Program-made: the position numbers and the translations under genes
Shown here: positions 44,743-53,572 of the stretch, in pieces
How the letters are laid out: each line of letters begins with the position of its first letter
How positions within the stretch are numbered: the stretch's first letter is position 1
The notes under the pieces: model-generated
Seen by the model: only the letters and a program-made list of their open reading frames with translations
What the model was told of the DNA's origin: nothing
Databases searched by the model: none
DNA from: Pseudomonadota bacterium
GTDB taxonomy: Bacteria; Desulfobacterota; Desulfarculia; Desulfarculales; Desulfarculaceae
Direction: 5' to 3'
Length of the DNA: 64,000 nt
Assembly (NCBI GenBank): GCA_018819925.1
Contig: JAHJPG010000006.1
Location: 22,563 to 86,562 of the forward strand

Positions 44743-45684
44743 ATGAAGCATCTGAACTGGGCGGAGCGCCCGGTGATTATCACCGGCGCGGCCGGGTTTT
44801 TGGGCCGTCACTTGTTGCGGGCCCTGGACAAGGCTGGGGCCCGGGTGCTGGCCCTGGATCAGGCCGCGCCGCCGGCCGACTTGCCGGCCAAAGTGGAGTG
44901 GCGCCAGGTGGACCTGATGACCGCCCAGGGCATGGCCGAGGGCTTGGCCCACGGGCCGGGGCCCACCCCGGAAACCACGCTGTTTCACTTCGCCGCCTTG
45001 AGCATGCCCTTTGAGTGCGCCCGCGAGCCCGAGCGCGCCCGGGCCCTGAACGCGGGCATGGCCCTGGCCCTGGGCCGGGCCTGGCGGGACTTGGGCGGCC
45101 GCCGGCTGCTTTTCGCCTCCAGCGCCCTGGTCTACGCCTCGGTGAGCGACGGGCGCGACATAATCGAGGACGACCCGGTTCTGGGGCGCAATCCCTACAC
45201 CGAGGCCAAGCTGGCCGCGGAGCAGGGCCTGGCTTCCCTGGCCGCCGAAAGCGGCTTGGCCTTGCAGATTGCGCGCCTGAGCAACGTCTACGGCCCCGGG
45301 GCGCATGACGGGACCGTGGTGCTGGAGGCCATGGACATGGCCCAGGCCGGGCAAACCCCGGTGATGCGGCGGCCCGGCGAAGAGCTTGATTTTCTGTACG
45401 TGGACGACGCGATCCAGGGCATGCTGCGTTTGGCCAGTCTGGAGCCGGTCCCCGGCTGCCGTTTCACCAACTTGGCCACCGCCCGGGGCTATCGGGTGGC
45501 CCAGATGGCGGCCATGATTAGCCGCCTGGCCGGAGTGGAGCCTCCCCCGGACGACGACACCCAAACGGGCCATGGCTATCGCCTGGTCCTTAGCAACCAA
45601 CGCTTGCGTCAATTAACCGGTTGGGCTCCCCAGACCGGTCTGCCCCAGGGCCTGGAACTAACCTGGAGGGCCTCCAACATCTAG
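44743..45684 (+). CDS. NAD-dependent epimerase/dehydratase (extended SDR)
   Basis: 313 residues. GAAGFLGRHL is the NAD-binding glycine motif, SSALVYAS holds the catalytic Ser and YTEAKLAAE the Tyr-x3-Lys pair. RLSNVYGPGAHDG and FLYVDDAIQGM fit sugar-nucleotide epimerases. The ATG at 44743 is chosen, with GAGGGCG ten bases upstream. It is convergent with the glycosyltransferase-like genes, so a cell-surface sugar role is plausible. Confidence 0.87.
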   Translation: MKHLNWAERPVIITGAAGFLGRHLLRALDKAGARVLALDQAAPPADLPAKVEWRQVDLMTAQGMAEGLAHGPGPTPETTLFHFAALSMPFECAREPERARALNAGMALALGRAWRDLGGRRLLFASSALVYASVSDGRDIIEDDPVLGRNPYTEAKLAAEQGLASLAAESGLALQIARLSNVYGPGAHDGTVVLEAMDMAQAGQTPVMRRPGEELDFLYVDDAIQGMLRLASLEPVPGCRFTNLATARGYRVAQMAAMISRLAGVEPPPDDDTQTGHGYRLVLSNQRLRQLTGWAPQTGLPQGLELTWRASNI

Positions 45685-45722
45685 GCCTCTAAAGCCATTA
45701 GCGGCCATTTTACAACTTCAGA

Positions 45723-48395
45723 TTATTTTTCGGCGGTGGATATGCGCAGGGTCAACCCGGGCGGCAAGGGTGGGCCCTGTCGGCTGAGGCGCAAGTAACG
45801 CGTTTCGGTGGGGTCAAGCTCCAGGCGCACCGGCCCCGGCATGGCGGCCATGGGGGCCAGGCCGGCCCAATAGAGCCGCCCCGGCCACAGGGCCCTGGCC
45901 GGGGCGGGCGTGTATTCAGCGCCATCCCGGGAAAGCTCCAACCTTAGCCCTGCAAGGCTGAGGGCCTGGCCCTCGGGCGGGACCAACTCCATGGAACCCA
46001 CCCTCTGGGAGCCACCGAGGTCGGCCACCAGGGCTTGGCCCTCGCGGCGGGGAGTCACCTGGCGGCCGGGACCGGCGGCGGCCGGGGCGGGGGGCGGGTC
46101 GGCGATGATCAGGGTGTAGCCATGGGCCGCGCGGTGTTCGCTTTGCCATCCCGCCGAGGCCAATGCCTCCAAGGCATAGGATGCCCGGCCGGTTTCACAG
46201 GCAAAATAGAGGCGCCGGTCATCGGGCAGCAGCCAAGGGGCACGCAAATAATCGGGCAGCCAGGAGGGCTGGGGATGACGGTGAGGCCGGGTCCGCATGC
46301 CCTCGGGCAGCCAGGCGGCCAGGCCCGGCGGGCACCATATCCGGGTTTGGGGTCCCAGTTCCCCGCGCAGCCAGGCGGCGGCGGCCTGGGGGTCGGGCCG
46401 GGGGGCGCCGGCCGCGCCCACCAAGACCTCCAGCACCGACCAGTTCCAGCGGGGCCGGTGGCCGGTCTGCTCCAGGCGCAGATAGCGCAGGCTGTGGGGC
46501 GGGAAACGCAACTCCTGCCAGTTGTCAAAGCGCAGGGCCACCAGCTTGTCCCCCCCGGTCCAGGCAAAGGGCACCGGCAGCCCCTCCACCTCCACCAGCT
46601 GGTCCCAGGTTTGGCCGTCGGAGCTGCCCCGCACCAGGATGCGATGGGGGGCGTCCTCGGCCATGCCGTTGAACAGCAGCACCTGGCACACGCCGCTGGT
46701 TATCTTGCCCAGGTCCACCACCAGGCGCTGGCCGGGTTTCTGGCCTTGCCCGGTGCGCCATCCCAGGCTGGCGTTATAGTCCGCCGCCCTGGGCGACCAG
46801 AGAGGATTGGGCTCGGCCTCCAGACGCCAGGACGCCGGAGACGCCACCTGGGGATGATCCGGGGGCGCGGCTACATCATAGAAAAGGCGCCACCCCCGTA
46901 TCTCTTCTTCCGCGAAAGATGCTCCCAAAGACTGGAGGGTGGTCCGCAGCATGCCGCTGTCCCCTGGGCCGTGCTCACACAGGGCGAAGCGTTTGGCCCT
47001 TAGGAGCCCCCGCTCGAAGGCGGGGTTGCGGTCCTTGCGCGAAACCACGAACACCACTTTTTTGCGGCAGTCGAAGGAGAGCACCGGAGCCACCCAATAC
47101 TGCGACACGTAAGCGTGGGTCACTCCCTTTCGGGCCAGAAAATCGGCCATCTCCCGGGCCAGTGACACCTGGCTTTCATAGCGGGGCTTCAGGCTGGGGT
47201 CGCCCAGGGGGGAAACCTGGTAAACCCCCACCGCCAAGAGCGCCGCCACCGCGCCCAGGCCGCCCCAGGCCAGGAGCTTGGCCGCCTGGCCCAGGTCGAT
47301 CAGGCGGCAGAAGGCCCAGGCCAGGAGCAGGGGCCACACCGCGTACAGGGGCACCAAATAGCGGTGGGTGCCGGAGGAGGATAGGCCCATGGCCCCGAAC
47401 ACCAGCACCACCGTGGCCGCGGTGAGCAGCAGCAGCTCGGAGCCGTCGCCCTTGTCCCCCCAAACCAGGCGTTTGAGCAGGTTCTTGCCCCAAACCAGCA
47501 GCCCGGCCAAGGCGGCGGCCCCGGTGAGACCCAACACCGCTTGGCTCAGGCCCGGCGCCACCACCGCCTCCTTGCCCACCAGGGCGAAGTGATGAGCCCC
47601 CAAGAGCACCGGCAGGCTGCGCTGCCAAATGAAGGTCAGGCTCTGCCAGAAAGGCTCCTTGGGCTTGGGGTGGAACATGAAGTAGTAGGTGGACCAGTCG
47701 GTGACCAGGTTGTGCCACCACAGGGGGGCGCTGCCCAGGGAAAAGGCGGCCACCATCAGGGCGAAGGCCGGGCGGATCACCAGGCGGGGGTCGCGCCGCC
47801 ACCAAACCAGGGCACAGGGTAGGATGAAATACACCGCCAGCATGTGGCACCAGATGGCCACTCCGGCCATGAGGCCGAAGGCGGCGCAGAGCCAGGCATG
47901 GCTTCGGGTGCCGGGCTGGCGCCGCAGGGCCTTGAGCGTGACCCAGATGAGCCAGACCCCCAGGGCCAGGGTGTCGATGTAAATGGCTCGGGGCAGCACG
48001 GAGTGCCATATGAGATAGAAGGGTCCCAGGGAGGCCAGGAACAGGGCGGTCAGCCCGGCGCGGCGGCCCCACAGGTCCCGGCCGATAAGATAGACGGCCC
48101 ACAGGTAGAACATGGACATGAAGGTAGGGGAAAGGTAGAGGCTCTGGCGGCTAACCCCCAGCAGGGCGAAAAATCCGGCGGCCACGATGGATTCCAGGCT
48201 GCCGCCGTAATCCTGGCCCCAAAACATCAGGGGAAGGCGTCCTTGGAGGATGTCCATGCCCATGAGCCCCACCACGGCCTGGTCAGCGTCCAGGGTGGGG
48301 GCCAGAAAAAACAGGCCCCGCACCGCCATGGCCAGAAGCAGCAGACCGGCGATCCACAAGGCCGGGGTGCGTTTTTTGTCCTCAGTGGCAAGCAT
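45723..48395 (-). CDS. GT-C-type membrane glycosyltransferase with C-terminal discoidin-like domains
   Basis: 890 residues. The first part (to about 450) has roughly eleven helices; the first loop LDADQAVVGLMGMDILQGRLPLMFWGQDYGG carries the acidic motif seen in ArnT/PMT-like (GT39/GT83) enzymes that take sugar from a lipid carrier. The second half is extracytoplasmic. Around residues 550-690 there is an F5/8 type C (discoidin)-like domain (VVDLGKITSGVCQVLLFNG, SSDGQTWDQL, RYLRLEQTGHRP), and another seems to end the protein (LVADLGGSQRVGSMEL to RYLRLSRQG). The ATG at 48395 is preferred because the longer frame overlaps the upstream gene. Confidence 0.75.
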   Translation of the reverse strand: MLATEDKKRTPALWIAGLLLLAMAVRGLFFLAPTLDADQAVVGLMGMDILQGRLPLMFWGQDYGGSLESIVAAGFFALLGVSRQSLYLSPTFMSMFYLWAVYLIGRDLWGRRAGLTALFLASLGPFYLIWHSVLPRAIYIDTLALGVWLIWVTLKALRRQPGTRSHAWLCAAFGLMAGVAIWCHMLAVYFILPCALVWWRRDPRLVIRPAFALMVAAFSLGSAPLWWHNLVTDWSTYYFMFHPKPKEPFWQSLTFIWQRSLPVLLGAHHFALVGKEAVVAPGLSQAVLGLTGAAALAGLLVWGKNLLKRLVWGDKGDGSELLLLTAATVVLVFGAMGLSSSGTHRYLVPLYAVWPLLLAWAFCRLIDLGQAAKLLAWGGLGAVAALLAVGVYQVSPLGDPSLKPRYESQVSLAREMADFLARKGVTHAYVSQYWVAPVLSFDCRKKVVFVVSRKDRNPAFERGLLRAKRFALCEHGPGDSGMLRTTLQSLGASFAEEEIRGWRLFYDVAAPPDHPQVASPASWRLEAEPNPLWSPRAADYNASLGWRTGQGQKPGQRLVVDLGKITSGVCQVLLFNGMAEDAPHRILVRGSSDGQTWDQLVEVEGLPVPFAWTGGDKLVALRFDNWQELRFPPHSLRYLRLEQTGHRPRWNWSVLEVLVGAAGAPRPDPQAAAAWLRGELGPQTRIWCPPGLAAWLPEGMRTRPHRHPQPSWLPDYLRAPWLLPDDRRLYFACETGRASYALEALASAGWQSEHRAAHGYTLIIADPPPAPAAAGPGRQVTPRREGQALVADLGGSQRVGSMELVPPEGQALSLAGLRLELSRDGAEYTPAPARALWPGRLYWAGLAPMAAMPGPVRLELDPTETRYLRLSRQGPPLPPGLTLRISTAEK

Positions 48396-48441
48396 GCTTG
48401 TTGGATTCCGGTGGTATGGGCATGTCTTTGCGTCGTGGGGC

Positions 48442-50718
48442 CTAGCGCAGGCGCAGCAGGTCCAAGCCCACCGCGTCGCGGCCATTATGTTTCAGCATCA
48501 CCACCTTTAGGCGGTATCGGCCCGAAGCGATTTTTACCGGCAGGCGGTAAGTTCGCCAGGCCGTGTCTTCCACCAATATCCGCCCCAGGGGATGTTCGTC
48601 CAGATAAAAAGCTATCTCCGGGGCCGTGCCTTCTTCGGCAAGCCCACGCACCCGGACGGCCTTCACTTCCAGGGCGGTGGTTCCCGAACCCACAACCACC
48701 ATGGTCTGGCCAAAGTCGGCGGGGCCGCGCAACACCAACTGCACCCGGGCGTTGTAAAGGTCGCCGTAAAGACGGGAGTGGGGGGTGCGCAGGTTTTCGG
48801 CCTCTATGTAGCCGGTGGGCACTATCCATCCCAAGCTCACCGTCACGGCGATCAACGCCGCCACGAGCGCCCCGGCGGTGAGCCCCAGGCGTCCCAGACC
48901 CCAAGCCGGCCCCGGTTCGGCGGAGCGGGGATCGCGCCATAGGTAGATGCCCCCCGCGATCAGCAGGGCCAACCAGGGCAAGGCAGGCAGAATGGGCTGC
49001 CAGGACACCTCGTTGAAGGAGGGCCAAAAGCGGTGCGTCACGCTGCCGGTGGCCTGGTCCAGCCAGGCCAGGAGGTTGTTGATGCCGGTGCGGCGGTGAA
49101 AGCGCCACTGGGGAATGAGGGTGAAAACCCAGGCCAGGGACAGGCTGGCCAAGCCCAGGCTGGCCGAGAGAAGCCTCCAAAGGTGGCCCGCACGGGACCA
49201 GGCGGGCAGGGACCACAGGGCCAGCACCGGCAGCAGGGGGGCCAAAAAGCGTCCCGGCGGGGTGAAGCCGCCCTGCCATTGCACCCAGCGCCACAGCACC
49301 ACAGCCAGCAGGGCCACCCCGGCGGTTATCAACGAATAAAGCATAAGGCGCGGCTGCGCCCGGCCAAAGCGGGCCGCTCCGGCCAGGCCCAAGAGCAGCC
49401 AGGGCGCGTAGGCCAACAGGCCGAACTGTTGGTCAAAAAACATGGCCGGCAGTGAGAGCAGAATGGGGCCGGGCTCGATTCGGTAAAAGTTGCCCATCTT
49501 GAGGGTGAGGGCTTCGAAGGCGGGGACTCTCAGCCAGACGGCCAATAACAGGGCCAGACACAGACCGGCCAGTGCCGCACCCGCGGCCAAGACCCGACGC
49601 CGCCAAGCGGGGTGCGCCACATACAGCGCCGTCAAGGCGGCCAGGGACAGGCCCAGGGACACCGGAGCCAGGCGCATCTTGACCAGGGCCAAGGTAAGGG
49701 CCAGGCCCGCGATGCCAAGTAGAATCAACCCGGTGCGCCGCTCGAGGCGATGCAGCCAATACAAGCCGGCCGTCACCCCAAGCACCCCCAGGGCCCCGGG
49801 GTAGACATGCTGGGTGAGTTGCAGCAGAGGCAGGGAGAAGCCCAGCAGCCAACCCGCGGCCAGGACGGGACGGGCGCGGTAACCCAGCTCCAGGGCCAGG
49901 CGGCAGAACAGGCCCAGAGAGGCGGCCCCGGCCAATGCCAACATCGCCAAGGCCCCCAGGCGGCCCGCCGCCAGCCAGCCCGGCCCCAGCAGAGCGAAAA
50001 AGGCCCAGGATTCCCCCAGGGGCCGGGCCAGGCGACTGCTCCAGCCGCCCCAGTAAAATTCCAAACGGCACTGGGGCAGGTGAGCCTGGCCCGAGGACAA
50101 GCCAATGGCGGCCATGAGCCGGTCGGTGTTGATTAGATAGAGAGTTTCGTCGCCGCAGGTGGACACCGCCTGAGTGACCCAAAAGTTCAGGGCCAAATAC
50201 AAGGCCAGGCCCAGGCCCGCGCTGCCCCAAACCAACAGGTGATGGTTGGGCGAGGGACGCCCCCCCGCCTCCCAGAGCACCGAGGCGGCCAGCACCGCCT
50301 GCCAGGTCAGGGCGGCCAAATAGGCCGCTCCGCACATGAGGGGCCAGGCGGGGGTTTGGCTGTGCATGGCGGTGAAGGCCAAGATCAGGGGCAAGGCCAG
50401 GTAGGCCAGCCAGTCGAACTTGGCCAGCTTGGCGGCGCGGGTAGGTGCTTCTGGCCCGGCCCAGCGGGCCAGCAGGTGCCCCGCCGAACTCATGAGCAAG
50501 AGGCCCAGAGGGGCCCAGTCGCCCATGAACTTCCACCAGAAGCCGGGGCGGTCCAGGCCGATGAGGGGGGCAAGCTCCCCGGCGGGGGAGTCGGGCAGCC
50601 CCAGGCGTTGCGCCAACAGGCGCAGGGTCAGAGCCCACAACAGAGCCAGGGCCGCCTTGCCCAGCCATGGGCGCAGGCCTCTGAAAGCCGTTGTCTCCCC
50701 TTGTGGAATAAAGAGCAT
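48442..50718 (-). CDS. Polytopic GT-C-like membrane protein with C-terminal carbohydrate-binding-like domain
   Basis: 758 residues with about fourteen hydrophobic segments. TCGDETLYLINTDRLMAA at the first large loop holds an acidic pair in the place expected for a GT-C glycosyltransferase. After the last helix (GWIVPTGYIEAENLRT) some 110 residues form a beta-rich domain (VRGPADFGQTMVVVGSGTTALEVKAV to YRLKVVMLKHNGRDAVGLDLLRL), like carbohydrate-binding modules. No close family is recognised. The other GT-C gene follows 46 bases downstream; together they may decorate a surface polymer. Confidence 0.68.
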   Translation of the reverse strand: MLFIPQGETTAFRGLRPWLGKAALALLWALTLRLLAQRLGLPDSPAGELAPLIGLDRPGFWWKFMGDWAPLGLLLMSSAGHLLARWAGPEAPTRAAKLAKFDWLAYLALPLILAFTAMHSQTPAWPLMCGAAYLAALTWQAVLAASVLWEAGGRPSPNHHLLVWGSAGLGLALYLALNFWVTQAVSTCGDETLYLINTDRLMAAIGLSSGQAHLPQCRLEFYWGGWSSRLARPLGESWAFFALLGPGWLAAGRLGALAMLALAGAASLGLFCRLALELGYRARPVLAAGWLLGFSLPLLQLTQHVYPGALGVLGVTAGLYWLHRLERRTGLILLGIAGLALTLALVKMRLAPVSLGLSLAALTALYVAHPAWRRRVLAAGAALAGLCLALLLAVWLRVPAFEALTLKMGNFYRIEPGPILLSLPAMFFDQQFGLLAYAPWLLLGLAGAARFGRAQPRLMLYSLITAGVALLAVVLWRWVQWQGGFTPPGRFLAPLLPVLALWSLPAWSRAGHLWRLLSASLGLASLSLAWVFTLIPQWRFHRRTGINNLLAWLDQATGSVTHRFWPSFNEVSWQPILPALPWLALLIAGGIYLWRDPRSAEPGPAWGLGRLGLTAGALVAALIAVTVSLGWIVPTGYIEAENLRTPHSRLYGDLYNARVQLVLRGPADFGQTMVVVGSGTTALEVKAVRVRGLAEEGTAPEIAFYLDEHPLGRILVEDTAWRTYRLPVKIASGRYRLKVVMLKHNGRDAVGLDLLRLR

Positions 50719-50830
50719 TAACCCCCCTTCGCCGTTCGGGGCGCGGCCTGATCCCCTTTAACGGCACGGTGGATGTAAGATACCAGCCGCCCGGGGGCAG
50801 GGGCAATAACATGGCTCCCTGAAACAGGGC

Positions 50831-50867
50831 AAAAAAAGGCCGCCGCTCCCACATGGGCGCGGCGGCC
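50831..50867 (-). terminator. Intrinsic terminator of the mvhD-like/metFV/glutamate-synthase-like operon
   Basis: On the minus strand, GGCCGCCGC pairs with GCGGCGGCC around a 12-base loop, followed by seven Ts. It starts 22 bases after the stop of the last operon gene, which makes it a clear rho-independent terminator. Confidence 0.88.
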
Positions 50868-50888
50868 GTGGTTTGCCGTGAGGTAGGG

Positions 50889-53552
50889 CTACTCGGGTAT
50901 GGCCTCCTTGACCATGGCCTTGGCGTTTATCGGGCCTACCTTGCGGTATACCTCGCGGGGGGCGCGCTTTACGCCGTCCACGGTGAGCAGGTCCTCGATG
51001 CTGATGCCGAAGTGGCGCTCATTGGCTTCCAGGTAGGGGACGATAAGCTCCCAATCCTGGTCGGTCAGTTCGTAGTAGGCCCCTTCGTTGAGTTGTTGCT
51101 CCACCAGCTTGTGGTGGGGGTCGCGCACGTATATTGCCCCGCCGCTGGCCAGGGAGAAGAGGTTGGAGCCGGGGTAGGGGGTCTCCTGCTCGATAACCTT
51201 GCCCTGCTTGTCGAAGGTGATGCCGTTGAGCACCACGAAGCCGCCGCCGTTGTGGGGGTCGCCAGCCATGAAGGACTCGGCCAGGAAGTCCAGGCAGGTG
51301 CCGTTTATCACCACCCGGGGCCGTCCCACCGCGTTGATGAGCGGGCGGCCCGCGCCGTTGCCCAGTATGAACACCTCGCCGCCCTTGGCTCCGTACATGA
51401 AGGCCTGGCCCACGTCGCCGTGAATGACCAGGGTGCCGGCCTTCATGATCTGGCCCAGCTGATCCTGGCCGCTGTCGTGGATTTGGATCTCCATGCCGTC
51501 CATGCCCGAAGCCAGGTAGTCGCCCGAGGAGCCGTAGATGTCAAAGCGCACCTCATCGGTGGCCGGGCCCAGGCCGCAGCCCTGGAAGCGCTGGCCCTTG
51601 AGTCCGTAGACGATGAAGCGCTTCCAGCCGAGATGGTAGGCTTCCACTTCAAGGCGGGCGTCGCAGTCGGCGCCCTCGGGCGGGAAATGATGGGCGTAGA
51701 CCACCAAGACCTCTTCGCCGCCGGCCGGGGCCCGTAGGTCGCCCTTGGTTTCCCAGTCGATGCGGGCGTATCGCCGGCCCGCGTTCTCGCCCATGGCCGG
51801 GGTGCGGTCCAGGATGCCCATGATGGCCCCGCGCAGCATCTCCAAGACCACCGAGCGCTTCTTGCCGCCGGTGTCGTAGCGGCGATTGTTGAGCAGGGTG
51901 AGAAGTTCCAGGGCCCAGGCGGTCCCTTGGTCGCTTGCCGCGGCCACGGCCTCCACCCGGTCCACGAACCAACGCAGCTGGGCAAAGCTCCAGGAGGCCA
52001 TGTTCGCCGACGTCTGGCCGAACAGATCGAAAGCATCGGCGCCCTCGGGCGCGGCGCTCATGGCCTGAGCCAGCCCTTGGGGCAGCTCCGGGGCGGCGGC
52101 CTCCTCGGCCGGGTCGAAACGCCACTGGCCTTGGTCCACCTCGATGGGCTTGCCGAACTTGTCCACGCAGCTCAACTCGTAGCCATCGCCGTTGCCCTGG
52201 ACGTTGAACAGGAAGGCGCCGCCGTCGGTGGCGCTGCCGCCCCGGGCGTTCCAGTAGCGGTCGGCCACCAGGCGGAAGCGGGGGTCTTCCTGGTTGAGGG
52301 AAAGCAGGGTGGCGTCGATGGCCTGCTTTTCCGAGCCCACCAGGCCGATGGACACATCGCCCTCCTGCAAGGCGAACACCTGGGGCCGCAGCATGGAGGT
52401 GTCGGTGATGCCCAGGAGCTGGTAGAGGTCCTTGTCCGGGTTGGAGCGGGCGATGATGAAGAACCAGGGGCCGTCGGGGCTGCCGTGCATGTGCATGGCC
52501 TGGATGGCCCGGTACACCGGTTTCTTTTCGGCCGCCAGACGCTCGAAGTCCATCTCCGTGGTGGGGGCCATGGCCTCGATGACGTATTCCAGGGGGTAGT
52601 GGTACACCCGGGTCCACAGGTCAAACAGCAGCACGGCCACCTCGGTGTCGGTGAGGAACTGGGTGGCGATGCCGTGTTGGCGCAGGTACTCGCTGACCCC
52701 GTAGTAGTTGGCGAAGTCGCCGTTATGCACCAGGGCCTCGTTTAGCCCGATGAAGGGGTGGCTGCCGCCGGGGTGCCACACCCGCCCCTTGGTGGGGTAG
52801 CGCTGGTGGGCGATCCACACCTGGGCCTTGAAGTCGTCCATGCCGTAGTACTGCACCACCGTCTCGGCGTAGCCCACCACCTTCATGATGACCAGGTTGC
52901 GGGCGTGGCTGAGAACAAAGGCCCGCTTCTCGCCCAAGCTGGTGTAGAAGGTGGCATTGAGGCGGTTGGAGTTGCGGTAGATGAACTCGTCTTCCAGGGC
53001 CCGCCCGGCGAGGCCGCCGAAACCTTCGTCAACGGCGAAGGCTTCCAGGACCGCCTGCTTGGCCCTCACGAAATAGCGCACCACGTCCGGAGGCTTCACC
53101 TCCAGGCCGAAGTCGCGGTAATCGCTCTGGGTCTGAACCCGCGCCTTGTGGTGTATCTCCAGGTAGGGGCTGATGCACTGGGCCTCGACCTCTTGTTCCG
53201 CCGCCGGGTCCAGAAGGGCCACCTGGAGGATGTAGTCGCTTTTCAGGGTGGCCGCGTCCACGCCCAACTGCCCGGGGTCCAGGCAGGCCGCGGCGATGCC
53301 GCCGCCCTTGCCGTTGCCCCGGTTGTGCATCTGGATGGAGGGCTCGAATATGTGCCGGCCCCGCACGGGCACGCTGGCCGCGAAGCCCACCACGCCGCAA
53401 CCGCCTTCTTCGGCGGCCCTGTGGGGGCTGAGGGGAGGTGCGTCCGCCGCCGCCCGCCGGCGGGAGGCCAGGATGGCCTCGGTCATGCGGGTCAGCTCCT
53501 CCCGGGAGGGGAGGCGGTCTTGTCGTCCTTGGGCTTGGAATAGGTTGGCCAC
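50889..53552 (-). CDS. Glutamine amidotransferase class II plus GXGXG domain, glutamate-synthase-like
   Basis: 887 residues from a GTG at 53552 with AGAGAGGA upstream; a longer frame runs into the preceding gene. The GATase II domain begins at Cys52 (GGCGVVGF), so a 51-residue propeptide would have to be removed, as in GltB/PurF. HQRYPTKGRVWHPGGSHPF, VHNGDFANY and TDTEV complete the glutaminase site. The C-terminal 250 residues are the GXGXG beta-helix (GTLVIHGDVGQAFMYGAKGG, GRPRVVINGT). It thus has the two ends of GltB but lacks the FMN barrel, which the gene 20 bases upstream supplies. Confidence 0.88.
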   Translation of the reverse strand: MANLFQAQGRQDRLPSREELTRMTEAILASRRRAAADAPPLSPHRAAEEGGCGVVGFAASVPVRGRHIFEPSIQMHNRGNGKGGGIAAACLDPGQLGVDAATLKSDYILQVALLDPAAEQEVEAQCISPYLEIHHKARVQTQSDYRDFGLEVKPPDVVRYFVRAKQAVLEAFAVDEGFGGLAGRALEDEFIYRNSNRLNATFYTSLGEKRAFVLSHARNLVIMKVVGYAETVVQYYGMDDFKAQVWIAHQRYPTKGRVWHPGGSHPFIGLNEALVHNGDFANYYGVSEYLRQHGIATQFLTDTEVAVLLFDLWTRVYHYPLEYVIEAMAPTTEMDFERLAAEKKPVYRAIQAMHMHGSPDGPWFFIIARSNPDKDLYQLLGITDTSMLRPQVFALQEGDVSIGLVGSEKQAIDATLLSLNQEDPRFRLVADRYWNARGGSATDGGAFLFNVQGNGDGYELSCVDKFGKPIEVDQGQWRFDPAEEAAAPELPQGLAQAMSAAPEGADAFDLFGQTSANMASWSFAQLRWFVDRVEAVAAASDQGTAWALELLTLLNNRRYDTGGKKRSVVLEMLRGAIMGILDRTPAMGENAGRRYARIDWETKGDLRAPAGGEEVLVVYAHHFPPEGADCDARLEVEAYHLGWKRFIVYGLKGQRFQGCGLGPATDEVRFDIYGSSGDYLASGMDGMEIQIHDSGQDQLGQIMKAGTLVIHGDVGQAFMYGAKGGEVFILGNGAGRPLINAVGRPRVVINGTCLDFLAESFMAGDPHNGGGFVVLNGITFDKQGKVIEQETPYPGSNLFSLASGGAIYVRDPHHKLVEQQLNEGAYYELTDQDWELIVPYLEANERHFGISIEDLLTVDGVKRAPREVYRKVGPINAKAMVKEAIPE

Positions 53553-53572
53553 GATGCCGGTTCCTCTCTCTT

